DNA of 64,000 nucleotides from Candidatus Ulvibacter alkanivorans (GTDB lineage: Bacteria; Bacteroidota; Bacteroidia; Flavobacteriales; Flavobacteriaceae), in contig NZ_QOLC01000098.1 in the NCBI RefSeq assembly GCF_003333325.1, positions 62,001-126,000 of the forward strand. Reading direction: 5' to 3'. Of the stretch, positions 46,388-54,695 are shown piece after piece (position 1 is the first letter of the stretch; the number at the start of each line of letters is the position of its first letter). Below the pieces are notes generated by a model. That model was not told the origin of the DNA. It saw nothing but the letters and a program-made list of their open reading frames with translations, and ran no database searches. The position numbers were made by a program, and so were the translations under genes.

Positions 46388-46416
46388 TTGTTTTTTTTTA
46401 AGAACCCGTATTTTTG
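46388..46416 (+). promoter_or_regulatory. Promoter of the alkaline phosphatase gene
   Basis: TTG (46388-46390), 18 bases, TATTTTTG (46409-46416), full match to both Bacteroidota elements. Transcription would start near 46423, about 13 bases before the ATG at 46436. No Pho-box was recognised. Confidence 0.6.
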
Positions 46417-46435
46417 AAACTACACACACTACATT

Positions 46436-47521
46436 ATGAATTTCATCAAATCGATTACACTCACATTACTTTTTAGTCTTTTCGTATCGGCCACACTTTT
46501 CGCCCAAGAAAGTGACGTGCAAAAACCAAAAAACATCATCCTGCTTATTGGTGATGGTATGGGGTTGAGTCAAGTATCGGCCAGTCAGTATTTTAATGAA
46601 AAGGATTCTAATTTTGACCGATTTACCACAGTGGGGTTGATAAAAACCTCATCTTCGAGCGATCTTATCACCGATTCGGCTTCAAGTGCTACGGCCCATG
46701 CCGCCGGAATTAAGACTTACAATGGAGCTATTGGTGTCGCACAAGACACCACGGCCGTAAAAACGATAGTAGAAACACTTTCGCAACAAAATTGGCATAC
46801 AGGTTTGATCGCAACCTCCTCTATCGTGCATGCTACACCTGCCAGCTTTTTTGCACATGTAAAAGCAAGGGGGCTTTATGAGGAAATTGCCACCTATCTA
46901 CCCTCTTCAGAAGTTGATTATTTTGCCGGTGGCGGACTAGCATTTTTCAATAAAAGAGAAGATAAGAAAGATCTATTAAAGGAGTTAGACATGCAAGGAT
47001 TTAGTGTTACAACCGATCAATTGCCCGAAAAACTTTCCGAAGCAACTAAAAAACACGCCATTCTATTGGCCGATTATGCCATGCCGAAAATGTTAGAAGG
47101 TCGTGGAGATTTCTTACCAAATGCTACACAACAAGCGCTTGAATTTCTATCAAAGGACGACAACGGTTTCTTTTTAATGGTAGAAGGTTCTCAGATCGAT
47201 TGGGGCGGTCATGCGAAAGACGCTGACTACCTCATTAGTGAGCTACTGGATTTTGATGCGACCATTGGAGTGGCATTAGATTTCGCTGAAGAACATGGCG
47301 ACACCTTGGTCATTGTAACTGCCGATCATGAGACAGGCGGTTTTACTCTTGCGGCCGATGGAAGCAACTACAACAAGATAGCACCTGCATTTTCAACCGA
47401 TGGCCATAGCGCAACTATGATCCCGGTTTTTGCGATCGGACCTGGAGCCCATACATTTGGTGGAATTTATGAAAACACCGAGATCTACCATAAAATGATC
47501 GAGTTAACAACCAATAAATAA
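46436..47521 (+). CDS. Secreted alkaline phosphatase (PhoA family)
   Basis: A 361-residue protein with signal peptide (cleavage near LFAQ, residue 24). LLIGDGMGLSQV supplies the first metal Asp (Asp40), ITDSASSATAHAAG the nucleophile Ser81 after Asp80, and TADHETGGFT the late metal ligands; WGGHAKDADYL gives two more His/Asp ligands. It is shorter than E. coli PhoA (about 450) since the peripheral crown insertions are missing. It should hydrolyse phosphomonoesters in the periplasm. It is a single gene with its own promoter. Confidence 0.93.
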   Translation: MNFIKSITLTLLFSLFVSATLFAQESDVQKPKNIILLIGDGMGLSQVSASQYFNEKDSNFDRFTTVGLIKTSSSSDLITDSASSATAHAAGIKTYNGAIGVAQDTTAVKTIVETLSQQNWHTGLIATSSIVHATPASFFAHVKARGLYEEIATYLPSSEVDYFAGGGLAFFNKREDKKDLLKELDMQGFSVTTDQLPEKLSEATKKHAILLADYAMPKMLEGRGDFLPNATQQALEFLSKDDNGFFLMVEGSQIDWGGHAKDADYLISELLDFDATIGVALDFAEEHGDTLVIVTADHETGGFTLAADGSNYNKIAPAFSTDGHSATMIPVFAIGPGAHTFGGIYENTEIYHKMIELTTNK

Positions 47522-47560
47522 ATTGCAGCATACCTTCACAGGAAACAAGGTACACTCTAT

Positions 47561-47568
47561 TAATTTTG
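47561..47568 (+). promoter_or_regulatory. Candidate -7 element for mlaE/mlaF
   Basis: TAATTTTG is a full match to TAnnTTTG, 25 bases before the mlaE-type ATG at 47594. No properly spaced TTG was found upstream. Confidence 0.35.
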
Positions 47569-47593
47569 TTACTTTAGCAGGAGTTATTACACT

Positions 47594-48331
47594 ATGAAAT
47601 ACCTTCACGATATTGGCTCTTATTTTTTAATGATCAAAAGGGTCTTTAGTAGCTTTACTAAAGGTTCGGTTATTAAAGAATTGATCTTTAAAGAGATCGA
47701 TGATCTAATCATTGGTTCGTTGGGTATCGTGTCGTTTATTTCATTCTTTGTAGGAGGCGTGATCGCGATCCAAACTGCATTGAATGTTGATAATCCGCTT
47801 ATACCAAAATCACTTATCGGATTTGCGACCAGGCAATCGGTCATCTTAGAATTTGCACCTACCTTTATTTCTATAATCATGGCAGGAAAGGTTGGATCGT
47901 TCATCACCTCTAGTATTGGATCCATGCGTGTAACCGAACAAATAGATGCATTGGAAGTAATGGGAATTAACTCTCTCAACTATTTAGTGTTTCCGAAGAT
48001 CGTTGCATTGTCATTTTATCCGTTCGTAATTGCACTATCTATGTTTCTAGGTATTGCAGGTGGATGGATTGCCGGAGTGTATGGCGGATTTACAACTTCA
48101 ACCGATTTTGCGACCGGATTGCAAGACAGTTTTGAACCCTTTCATCTTACCTACGCCTTTATAAAAACGTTCGTCTTCGCCTTTATCTTAGCTACGGTAC
48201 CCTCATGGCAAGGATATTATATGAAAGGTGGCGCGCTTGAAGTAGGTAAAGCAAGTACAAATTCGTTTGTTTGGACGAGTGTCTTGATCATCTTGTCGAA
48301 TTATATAATCACCCAATTACTGTTAAGCTAA
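47594..48331 (+). CDS. MlaE-type ABC transporter permease
   Basis: A 245-residue permease with about five to six membrane segments and the family blocks FISFFVGGVIAIQTAL, EFAPTFISIIMAGKVGS and SIGSMRVTEQIDALEVMGI, the last being the coupling helix conserved in MlaE/TrgD1. With an MlaF-type ATPase and an MCE protein it forms a phospholipid transporter between inner and outer membrane that keeps lipid asymmetry. The ATPase follows at once (TAATG overlap); no MCE-domain gene is adjacent, so that subunit must be encoded elsewhere. Confidence 0.92.
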   Translation: MKYLHDIGSYFLMIKRVFSSFTKGSVIKELIFKEIDDLIIGSLGIVSFISFFVGGVIAIQTALNVDNPLIPKSLIGFATRQSVILEFAPTFISIIMAGKVGSFITSSIGSMRVTEQIDALEVMGINSLNYLVFPKIVALSFYPFVIALSMFLGIAGGWIAGVYGGFTTSTDFATGLQDSFEPFHLTYAFIKTFVFAFILATVPSWQGYYMKGGALEVGKASTNSFVWTSVLIILSNYIITQLLLS

Positions 48332-49095
48332 TGATCAAAGTTGAGAACATACATAAAAGTTTTGGGGATGAAACCATTTTAAACGGCATCTCTACTGTGT
48401 TCGATAAGGGTAAAACCAATTTGATCATCGGGCAAAGTGGTAGTGGAAAAACAGTGATGCTAAAATGTTTATTAGGATTATTTCGACCTGAGAAAGGCTT
48501 TATTTATTATGAAGACAAAGCCATTCAGAACATGGATGATGAGCAGCAGCGTAATCTAAGAGAAGAAATTGGAATGCTATTTCAAGGTGGGGCATTGTTC
48601 GATTCGATGACAATTGAAGAAAATGTGATGTTCCCCTTACGCATGTTTACCAAACAGAAGCGCTCCCAAATGCTCGAACGTGTAAACGAAGTATTGGCGC
48701 GTGTAAACCTAGAAGGCGTTAACAAAAAATATCCGGCAGAGATCTCGGGTGGAATGCAAAAAAGGGTATCGATCGCGCGTGCTATCGTAAACAACCCTAA
48801 ATATTTATTTTGTGACGAACCTAATTCGGGCTTAGACCCTAAGACAGCTACGGTAATCGATAATCTTATTCAAGAGATCACTCATGAATACGATATTACT
48901 ACCGTTGTGGTAACACATGATATGAATTCAGTAATGGAAATTGGCGAAAAGATAGTTTTCTTAAAAAATGGTGTCTTAGTTTGGCAGGGCACAAACGAAG
49001 AGATCTTTAAAACCGACAACAAAGACGTTACCAACTTCGTGTATTCGTCAGATCTGTTTAAAAAAATTCGTGATATACAGATCAACGAGCAATAG
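48331..49095 (+). CDS. MlaF-type ABC transporter ATP-binding protein
   Basis: ATG at 48331 (MIKVENIHKSFGDETILNGI, 254 residues) is used since it overlaps the permease stop by one base; an in-frame ATG 20 codons earlier lies in the permease gene. Walker A is GQSGSGKT (34-41), signature ISGGMQKRVSIARA (about 135-148), Walker B YLFCDEPNSGLDP, H-loop VVTHDMNSV. The SGGM form of the signature is typical of MlaF. Forms the motor of the transporter with the upstream permease. The stop codon lies within an inverted repeat shared with the convergent DUF389 gene. Confidence 0.93.
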   Translation: MIKVENIHKSFGDETILNGISTVFDKGKTNLIIGQSGSGKTVMLKCLLGLFRPEKGFIYYEDKAIQNMDDEQQRNLREEIGMLFQGGALFDSMTIEENVMFPLRMFTKQKRSQMLERVNEVLARVNLEGVNKKYPAEISGGMQKRVSIARAIVNNPKYLFCDEPNSGLDPKTATVIDNLIQEITHEYDITTVVVTHDMNSVMEIGEKIVFLKNGVLVWQGTNEEIFKTDNKDVTNFVYSSDLFKKIRDIQINEQ

Positions 49096-49111
49096 CGATA
49101 TTTGCTATTGC
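49089..49111. repeat. Inverted repeat carrying both stop codons at the mlaF/DUF389 junction
   Basis: GCAATAGC (49089-49096), loop GATATTT, GCTATTGC (49104-49111): eight perfect pairs. The TAG stop of mlaF (49093-49095) is in the left arm and the TAG stop of the DUF389 gene (49107-49105) in the right arm. T tracts are missing, so simple intrinsic termination is unlikely, but the hairpin would cap both 3' ends. Confidence 0.55.
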
Positions 49112-50535
49112 ACGACCCTTAACGTATCCAGCTTTAGTTTAAATTTAAGCCAATCGGCCAACTTTTCGTTATTCTCGCGACGTTCTCGAGACGAGACACT
49201 TCTTTTCCAATCGACAGTGAATACTGGCATCGTATCTACTTTAGAAAAATTAGTAGACACTTGTTTGGCATAGGAAAAAGACTCGAGGTCTGAATACACC
49301 AACTTTACCTCCTTGCTCAAATCCTCGAAAGGAATGTCCTTTACCCTTAGTTTGGTGATTTCATCTTCTAGAAATTGTATACGCTCGTCCTTGTCGCGTA
49401 ATTTCTGTTCGTTGTTCACATACAGGTCTTCTAATATTTCTGTCTTTAGATCGCCAGAAATCTTCTCGGCAAGTTCTCCTGTTTGGTCGGCACCCTGATA
49501 GATCTTTAGGTCGCTTTCTTCAAGTCCTTCGGTTTCTTTCAATTCAGTCAACCAACTGTTGATCTTACTTTGCGGGACCGGACGTCCTATTAGGTACACC
49601 TCTATATCTTTTGTGTTGTAATCGTAGGTCGATTTTACTACCTCAGCGCCTTCATAACGAATGATCTCTTTTACGAACTCCTTGGTTCGGTTTTCGAATA
49701 CCTGCTCATCTAATAATTTGATAAAAAGGATTACACTGGGCACCATCACGATGACAGCGATCAATGATGCTAATTGGGCAGTTCGTTTTCTTCGTTTTGA
49801 ATTCGCATAACGAACCAGTGGGAATCGAAGTAATTTTGATACAATAAAGGTCGCTAACGCAATAAAGACCGCGTTTATAGAGAATAGGTATAACGCACCA
49901 CCTGCATAGTTAAAGTTTCCAACAGCCAATCCGTAGCCAACCGTACACAACGGTGGCATAAGGGCGGTCGCGATCGCCACACCAAAGATCACACTCGCTA
50001 TAGTTCCACTTTTCGTCTTCGCCACAATTAACCCTAAGCCACCAAAAATGGCGACAAGCACATCGAGAATGGTAGGGTAAGTACGAGCGATAAGCTCCGG
50101 GGTTTCTTCGGTAAGTGGTGAAAGTTTAAAATACAAGAATGCTGTCAACACACTTAGCACCACCATGATCCCAAGGTTAAGAAGCGAACGTTTTAACGTA
50201 TCTACGTCGTTAATGGCTACCGATAGCCCCACACCAACAATGGGTCCCATTAACGGACTAATTAACATGGCACCAATCACTACTGCCGTGCTACTTACGT
50301 TTAGACCGATAGACGCCACAAAGATCGAAAATATCAAGATCCAAGCGGTATGTCCTTTAAAGGGAATGTCTTTTTTTACGGCCGCTATGGTCGCATCTCG
50401 ATCGCTATCGGCTCGAATATCGAACAATTCGCGAAAGAACTTTTTCAAGCCTTCCCAAGCTGTAAGTTTTATGTTTTCAAATTCCTCGCTGTTGGGAGTT
50501 ACCTTGATATCCTCCTTGTTGTTTGTATCACTCAT
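49105..50535 (-). CDS. DUF389 (TIGR00341-type) membrane protein
   Basis: A 476-residue protein. Residues about 60-290 hold six membrane segments with the family blocks STAVVIGAMLISPLMGPIVG and GVAIATALMPPLCTVGYGLA, both rich in Pro and Gly; the C-terminal 190 residues are soluble, with a predicted coiled coil (KLRDKDERIQFLEDEITKL, about 385-405). The function of DUF389 is not known; a transport role is often suggested. Its ATG follows the stop of the guanylyltransferase gene directly (TAAATG), so it is the last gene of the SDR-sprT-manC operon. Confidence 0.88.
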   Translation of the reverse strand: MSDTNNKEDIKVTPNSEEFENIKLTAWEGLKKFFRELFDIRADSDRDATIAAVKKDIPFKGHTAWILIFSIFVASIGLNVSSTAVVIGAMLISPLMGPIVGVGLSVAINDVDTLKRSLLNLGIMVVLSVLTAFLYFKLSPLTEETPELIARTYPTILDVLVAIFGGLGLIVAKTKSGTIASVIFGVAIATALMPPLCTVGYGLAVGNFNYAGGALYLFSINAVFIALATFIVSKLLRFPLVRYANSKRRKRTAQLASLIAVIVMVPSVILFIKLLDEQVFENRTKEFVKEIIRYEGAEVVKSTYDYNTKDIEVYLIGRPVPQSKINSWLTELKETEGLEESDLKIYQGADQTGELAEKISGDLKTEILEDLYVNNEQKLRDKDERIQFLEDEITKLRVKDIPFEDLSKEVKLVYSDLESFSYAKQVSTNFSKVDTMPVFTVDWKRSVSSRERRENNEKLADWLKFKLKLDTLRVVQ

Positions 50536-51615
50536 TTAGGTATACTTTTTCCCGAACTTCGTATTGATCTCGGCTAACAATTGTTTTATATTCTGTTCTT
50601 TTTTCTTCGGAAAGATAAGCAACACGTCGTCCTTATCTACTACTATATAATCGTCGAGACCGTCTAGCACCACTAGTTTTTCCGAATTGGTAAAGATCAT
50701 ATTCCCCTTTGCATCTCGCGTGTAGGGAATGGCCTTTACCACTGCATTTTTATTTTCATCCTTTTCCAACTTCTCATGCAATGCACCCCAAGTTCCTAGA
50801 TCGTTCCAATCGAATGCTGCTTCTTTTACATATACATTTTCGGCATTTTCCATGATGCCGTAATCGATCGAAATATTCTCGGCCTTTTCGTAGTTGGTCT
50901 TAATAAAACGGGTTTCTTCCGAAGTATTATAGACCGGTATTCCTTCAGAAAAAAGCGCATGCATAACGGGCATATGTTGCGCAAAAGCTTCGGTGATACT
51001 TGTAACACTCCATAGAAATATCCCGGCATTCCACAAAAAATTTCCATCGGCTAAAAATGACTTTGCCGTATCGTAATCGGGTTTTTCGGTAAATTGTTTT
51101 ACTTTTTTAATGGGAGTTGCCGCTTGATTGGCTGCTTCAATATAACCGTAACCGGTGTTGGGAAAGGTAGGGGTTATCCCCAAGGTCATTAGCAGGTCTT
51201 CCCGTTGGCAGGCGTCGAAACACAATTGAACGTCGTTCGCAAAAGCCGTTTCATCCTCTATCCAATGATCGCTAGGTGCTACGAGCATCAAAGCGTTCGG
51301 ATTCTCTTTTTTAATTTTTAAGGCTGCCAACAAGATACAAGGCGCAGTATTTCGCATGGCCGGTTCTAAAACTAATTGCGCTTCTGTAATTTCCGGAAGT
51401 TGTTCTAATGTTAGGTTGGCATAGCGATCGTTCGTTAACACTAAGATCTGGTCTTTCGGCACCATTTTCGCCAACCGATGGAAAGTAGTTTGTAATAAAC
51501 TCTTCCCTGTGCCGAGCATATCGTGAAATTGCTTAGGAAAATGGGTAGTACTCACCGGCCAAAACCGAGAACCGATGCCTCCTGCCATGATCACTGCATA
51601 ATAGTTATTGGTCAT
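50536..51615 (-). CDS. Mannose-1-phosphate guanylyltransferase
   Basis: A 359-residue nucleotidyltransferase with the GDP-mannose pyrophosphorylase start YAVIMAGGIGSRFWPVSTTH and PKQF (GxGxRxxP...PKQ), VAPSDHWI (metal-binding Asp), GYGYIEA, FTEKPD and ERVAFDW-like EAAFDWNDLGTWG. No C-terminal isomerase (cupin) domain is present, so it only makes GDP-mannose, used for fucose, mannan or O-antigen type glycans. Starts 11 bases inside the end of the SprT-like gene. Other enzymes of GDP-sugar metabolism are not in the window. Confidence 0.92.
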   Translation of the reverse strand: MTNNYYAVIMAGGIGSRFWPVSTTHFPKQFHDMLGTGKSLLQTTFHRLAKMVPKDQILVLTNDRYANLTLEQLPEITEAQLVLEPAMRNTAPCILLAALKIKKENPNALMLVAPSDHWIEDETAFANDVQLCFDACQREDLLMTLGITPTFPNTGYGYIEAANQAATPIKKVKQFTEKPDYDTAKSFLADGNFLWNAGIFLWSVTSITEAFAQHMPVMHALFSEGIPVYNTSEETRFIKTNYEKAENISIDYGIMENAENVYVKEAAFDWNDLGTWGALHEKLEKDENKNAVVKAIPYTRDAKGNMIFTNSEKLVVLDGLDDYIVVDKDDVLLIFPKKKEQNIKQLLAEINTKFGKKYT

Positions 51616-52216
51616 TTCCTGCTTTTATAAATTCCACTTCTGCGTTGGGGTTGAACAAGTAGGTACGACCTGTCGCTACTTCCAAACATTCATAGCGTTT
51701 TATTCGTTTATTACCTCGCTTAAACACCTTTCCGTTATACAAACGAAATAAAGCCCCATACGGTATTTCAAATATATAATTTTTATCGTTTGGCGGGTCA
51801 TATTGTTTTAAGGCGAGCGATAGTTTGGCATCGGTATCGCTGGTGGCTCTAGGATTTTTAAAATGAACCGCTAACAGGGGCAATAATTGCTTCGGAAAGA
51901 TCTCCGGTCGAATAAAGGGTAGCATTATTGCTTGAAAGCTCTGTTTCCATTCGCGTCCATGTGGTTTAATGGCACGCCCGTAGTTATTAAAGGCCACTAA
52001 ATGAGCGATCTCATGCAGCAAAGTGATGAGAAATCGATACGGATTCAGATTAGCGTTTACTGTTATTTGGTGTTGCCCGCTTGGTAATTTTCTATAATCC
52101 CCATGCCGCGTAACACGTTCGTTTACGATCTTTAAATGTACTTGGTGTTGTTTAATAAGTTCGAATACCGGAGCTACGGCATTTTGAGGGATGTAATTAG
52201 CAAGTACTTTGTCCAT
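51605..52216 (-). CDS. SprT-like zinc metalloprotein
   Basis: A 203-residue protein with LLHEIAHLVAF, i.e. His68-Glu69-x2-His72, the zinc motif of SprT/Spartan domains. GREWKQSFQAIM is a second conserved block with a possible third ligand nearby. The C-terminal zinc ribbon of many SprT proteins is not evident: no Cys pairs, apart from one Cys late in the chain. Eukaryotic Spartan cuts DNA-protein crosslinks; the role of bacterial SprT-like proteins is not established. It lies 2 bases after the SDR gene and overlaps manC by 11. Confidence 0.85.
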   Translation of the reverse strand: MDKVLANYIPQNAVAPVFELIKQHQVHLKIVNERVTRHGDYRKLPSGQHQITVNANLNPYRFLITLLHEIAHLVAFNNYGRAIKPHGREWKQSFQAIMLPFIRPEIFPKQLLPLLAVHFKNPRATSDTDAKLSLALKQYDPPNDKNYIFEIPYGALFRLYNGKVFKRGNKRIKRYECLEVATGRTYLFNPNAEVEFIKAGNDQ

Positions 52217-52218
52217 TC

Positions 52219-52902
52219 CTAGGGTGTAGTTCTAGAGACTTGTAACAACTTCCCGTTGTAATAGCGCTGTCCGGTTAATGAAAAGTCCATTATATAGCTA
52301 GCCATTTCTTTGGCAGTTAATGGCGCTTCGTAGCCCGGGAACGCCTCTTCCAACATCTCAGTTTGTACGGCTCCTAACGCGAGTACATTAAAAGCAGGAC
52401 CGGTTTCCTTATATTCTTCTGCCCATACTTCCGTAAGACTAATGACCGCACCTTTACTACTGCTATAGGCGCTTAATCCCGGAAACTTCATACTGCCTTG
52501 TACCCCGCCCATGCTGCTTATATTCACCACATGTCCCTTTTTATTCATAAAGGGCAGTACGGCTTGGGTAAGTGCTGCCAGTCCAAATACATTCACATCG
52601 TACACCTCTTTAAAATCGGATACTGAGGTCTTCGAAAATGGTTTGTTGACCAATAAACCGGAGTTGTTGATAAGCACATCTACATGCCCCCAGCGCTCTT
52701 TGATAAAAATTGGCACCTTTGCTATATCGTTCTTGTCGGTGATATCGCAGGGAAAACAATGACAATTCGATTCTTCAAATCCGGAGACCGGCACATCATT
52801 TCTGGAAAGCGCCAGTACATTATGCCCGGCATCGGTAAACATGGCCACCATCTCGTATCCTATTCCACGACTGGTTCCGGTAATTATTACATTCTTCTTC
52901 AT
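52219..52902 (-). CDS. Short-chain dehydrogenase/reductase
   Basis: ATG at 52902 (MKKNVIITGTSRGIGYEMVA, 227 residues) is the better start. The classical SDR features are present: TGTSRGIG (8-15), INNSG (79-82), catalytic Ser130 in NISSMGG, Tyr146 and Lys150 in YSSSK. NADP rather than NAD preference is possible because of Ser-Arg at 33-34. The substrate is unknown. It is the first gene of a four-gene minus-strand operon (SDR, SprT-like, guanylyltransferase, DUF389). Confidence 0.9.
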   Translation of the reverse strand: MKKNVIITGTSRGIGYEMVAMFTDAGHNVLALSRNDVPVSGFEESNCHCFPCDITDKNDIAKVPIFIKERWGHVDVLINNSGLLVNKPFSKTSVSDFKEVYDVNVFGLAALTQAVLPFMNKKGHVVNISSMGGVQGSMKFPGLSAYSSSKGAVISLTEVWAEEYKETGPAFNVLALGAVQTEMLEEAFPGYEAPLTAKEMASYIMDFSLTGQRYYNGKLLQVSRTTP

Positions 52903-52920
52903 ATATTCCAAGTATAACAA

Positions 52921-52953
52921 ATCCCGTCCACTTTAACATAAAATAGACGGGAT
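52921..52953 (-). terminator. Possible terminator between pdhC and the SDR gene
   Basis: ATCCCGTC (52921-52928) and GACGGGAT (52946-52953) form eight perfect pairs with a 17-base A/T-rich loop. On the minus strand the stem is followed by TTGTTATAC, only moderately T-rich, so termination may be partial. It begins 36 bases after the pdhC stop. Confidence 0.45.
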
Positions 52954-52988
52954 AAAATTTCTTTATCGCAACAGCACCTATGTTTTAA

Positions 52989-54692
52989 TTATACGAACAT
53001 GGTCACCGGATTCTCAATATACTGTCGTACCGTTTGTAAGAATTTAGCTCCTGTTGCCCCATCTACCGTTCGGTGATCACACGCTAGCGTGATCGTCATG
53101 GTGTTTCCAATAGCGATCGCACCATTCTTCACCACCGGTTTTTCTATGATGGCTCCAACCGATAAAATCGCGGAGTTTGGTGCATTAATAATAGAGGTGA
53201 ACTCTTTGATACCAAACATCCCTAAATTAGAAACCGTAAAGGTACTGCCCTGCATTTCATCGGGCGTGATCTTTTTGCTACGCGCCTTGCCGGCCAGTTC
53301 TTTTACGTTGGCGCCAATTTGTGAAAAGCTCATCTGGTCGGCAAATTTTAATACCGGGACCAACAAACCTTCGTCTACGGCAACCGCCACTCCAATATGA
53401 ATATGTTTTGCAATTTTGGTGGTATCACCTTGCCACTGACTGTTTACTTGCGGATGTTTCCGAAGTGCCATAGCACATGCCTTTACCACCATATCGTTGT
53501 ACGATATCTTCACATCTGGGTCGCTATTAATTGCAGTTCGCGCGGCCATCGCATGCTCCATATCCAATTCTATGGTGAGGTAATAATGTGGTGCTGAGAA
53601 CTTCGACTCACCCAATCGCTTGGCAATGGTCTTACGCATTTGCGAATTCTTGCTTTCTTCAAAGCTTTCTTCGCCAACCGGAGTATACGCTTGCCCGGAT
53701 GCGGCTGGTTGATAATTTTCTATATCGCTTTTTACAATTCGCCCATTATCGCCACTACCTGTAACATGTCGAAGGTTAATTCCTTTTTCTTCTGCTAATT
53801 TTTTAGCGAGTGGTGAAGCAAAAATACGCCCTTCGCTAGCTGCTGTACTTTCGGATTTAGATTTTTGTTCGTTTTGTTTAGTTGCTGTGTCTTTCTTTTC
53901 TTCGGAAGGAGTCTCCTCTGTTTTTTTAGTTTCCTTTTTATCTTCTGAAGTACTCGTTTTCTTAGCCTCTTTTTTCTGCTTATTAGATGAAGCCTTAATG
54001 TTTGAAACATCGGTTCCTTCCGGCCCTATGATCGCGAGCAAGGCATCTACCTTAGCCGTTTCTCCTTCTGAGATACCAATTTTTAACAAGGTCCCCGAGT
54101 AAAAAGACTCAAATTCCATAGTGGCTTTGTCGGTCTCTATCTCGGCCAAAATATCACCTTCCTCAACGCTGTCTCCTTCATTCTTAAGCCAAGTAGCTAC
54201 TGTCCCTTCTTCCATGGTATCACTAAGACGTGGCATGGTAATGATCTCGACACCTTCCGGCAACTCATCATCATCGCTTTCTGAAGACTCCCCTTCTTCA
54301 TCTTCAGTATCGCTATCGCTCTTTTCTTTGGTTTCTTCGGAAGCTTCCTCTTCTTGTTCTTCTTTTTCCGTTTTTGCTTCAGACGATTTTTTATCAGCTT
54401 CTTTGTCGTCGGAACCTTTATCTTTTCCGTCGATTAACTCAGAAACATCTTCGCCCTCTTCTCCAATAATTACTAGCAGTTCGTCAACCGGAGCTGTGTC
54501 TCCTTCAGCAATACCAATATGTAAAATGGTGCCTTCGTAAAAAGACTCAAATTCCATAGTCGCCTTATCGGTTTCTATTTCGGCTAGAATATCGCCTTCT
54601 TCAACAGTATCACCTTCTTTTACGAGCCATTTTGCAACGGTACCTTCTTCCATGGTATCGCTTAGTCTCGGCATGTTAATTACTTCGGCCAT
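52989..54692 (-). CDS. pdhC: Pyruvate dehydrogenase complex E2, dihydrolipoyl acetyltransferase
   Basis: A 567-residue E2 with two lipoyl domains: lysines Lys43 and Lys189, each in ETDKATMEFESF. The linker between them (about 93-148) is strikingly rich in Glu, Asp and Ser instead of the usual Ala-Pro; a Lys/Glu/Thr/Ser-rich second linker precedes the E3-binding domain (FASPLAKKLAEEKGIN, about 293-330). The catalytic domain has the HRTVDGATGAKF motif (His and Asp) near the C-terminus. It transfers acetyl to CoA. The gene lies 3 bases after pdhA; the E1-beta gene is not adjacent, which is usual in Flavobacteriia. Confidence 0.94.
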   Translation of the reverse strand: MAEVINMPRLSDTMEEGTVAKWLVKEGDTVEEGDILAEIETDKATMEFESFYEGTILHIGIAEGDTAPVDELLVIIGEEGEDVSELIDGKDKGSDDKEADKKSSEAKTEKEEQEEEASEETKEKSDSDTEDEEGESSESDDDELPEGVEIITMPRLSDTMEEGTVATWLKNEGDSVEEGDILAEIETDKATMEFESFYSGTLLKIGISEGETAKVDALLAIIGPEGTDVSNIKASSNKQKKEAKKTSTSEDKKETKKTEETPSEEKKDTATKQNEQKSKSESTAASEGRIFASPLAKKLAEEKGINLRHVTGSGDNGRIVKSDIENYQPAASGQAYTPVGEESFEESKNSQMRKTIAKRLGESKFSAPHYYLTIELDMEHAMAARTAINSDPDVKISYNDMVVKACAMALRKHPQVNSQWQGDTTKIAKHIHIGVAVAVDEGLLVPVLKFADQMSFSQIGANVKELAGKARSKKITPDEMQGSTFTVSNLGMFGIKEFTSIINAPNSAILSVGAIIEKPVVKNGAIAIGNTMTITLACDHRTVDGATGAKFLQTVRQYIENPVTMFV

Positions 54693-54695
54693 TGC

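Noticed and set aside
54121..54540. A 139-residue Ser-rich open frame on the plus strand
   Set aside because: It is the reverse of the Glu/Asp/Ser-rich coding of pdhC; composition explains it and there is no start context or homology sign.
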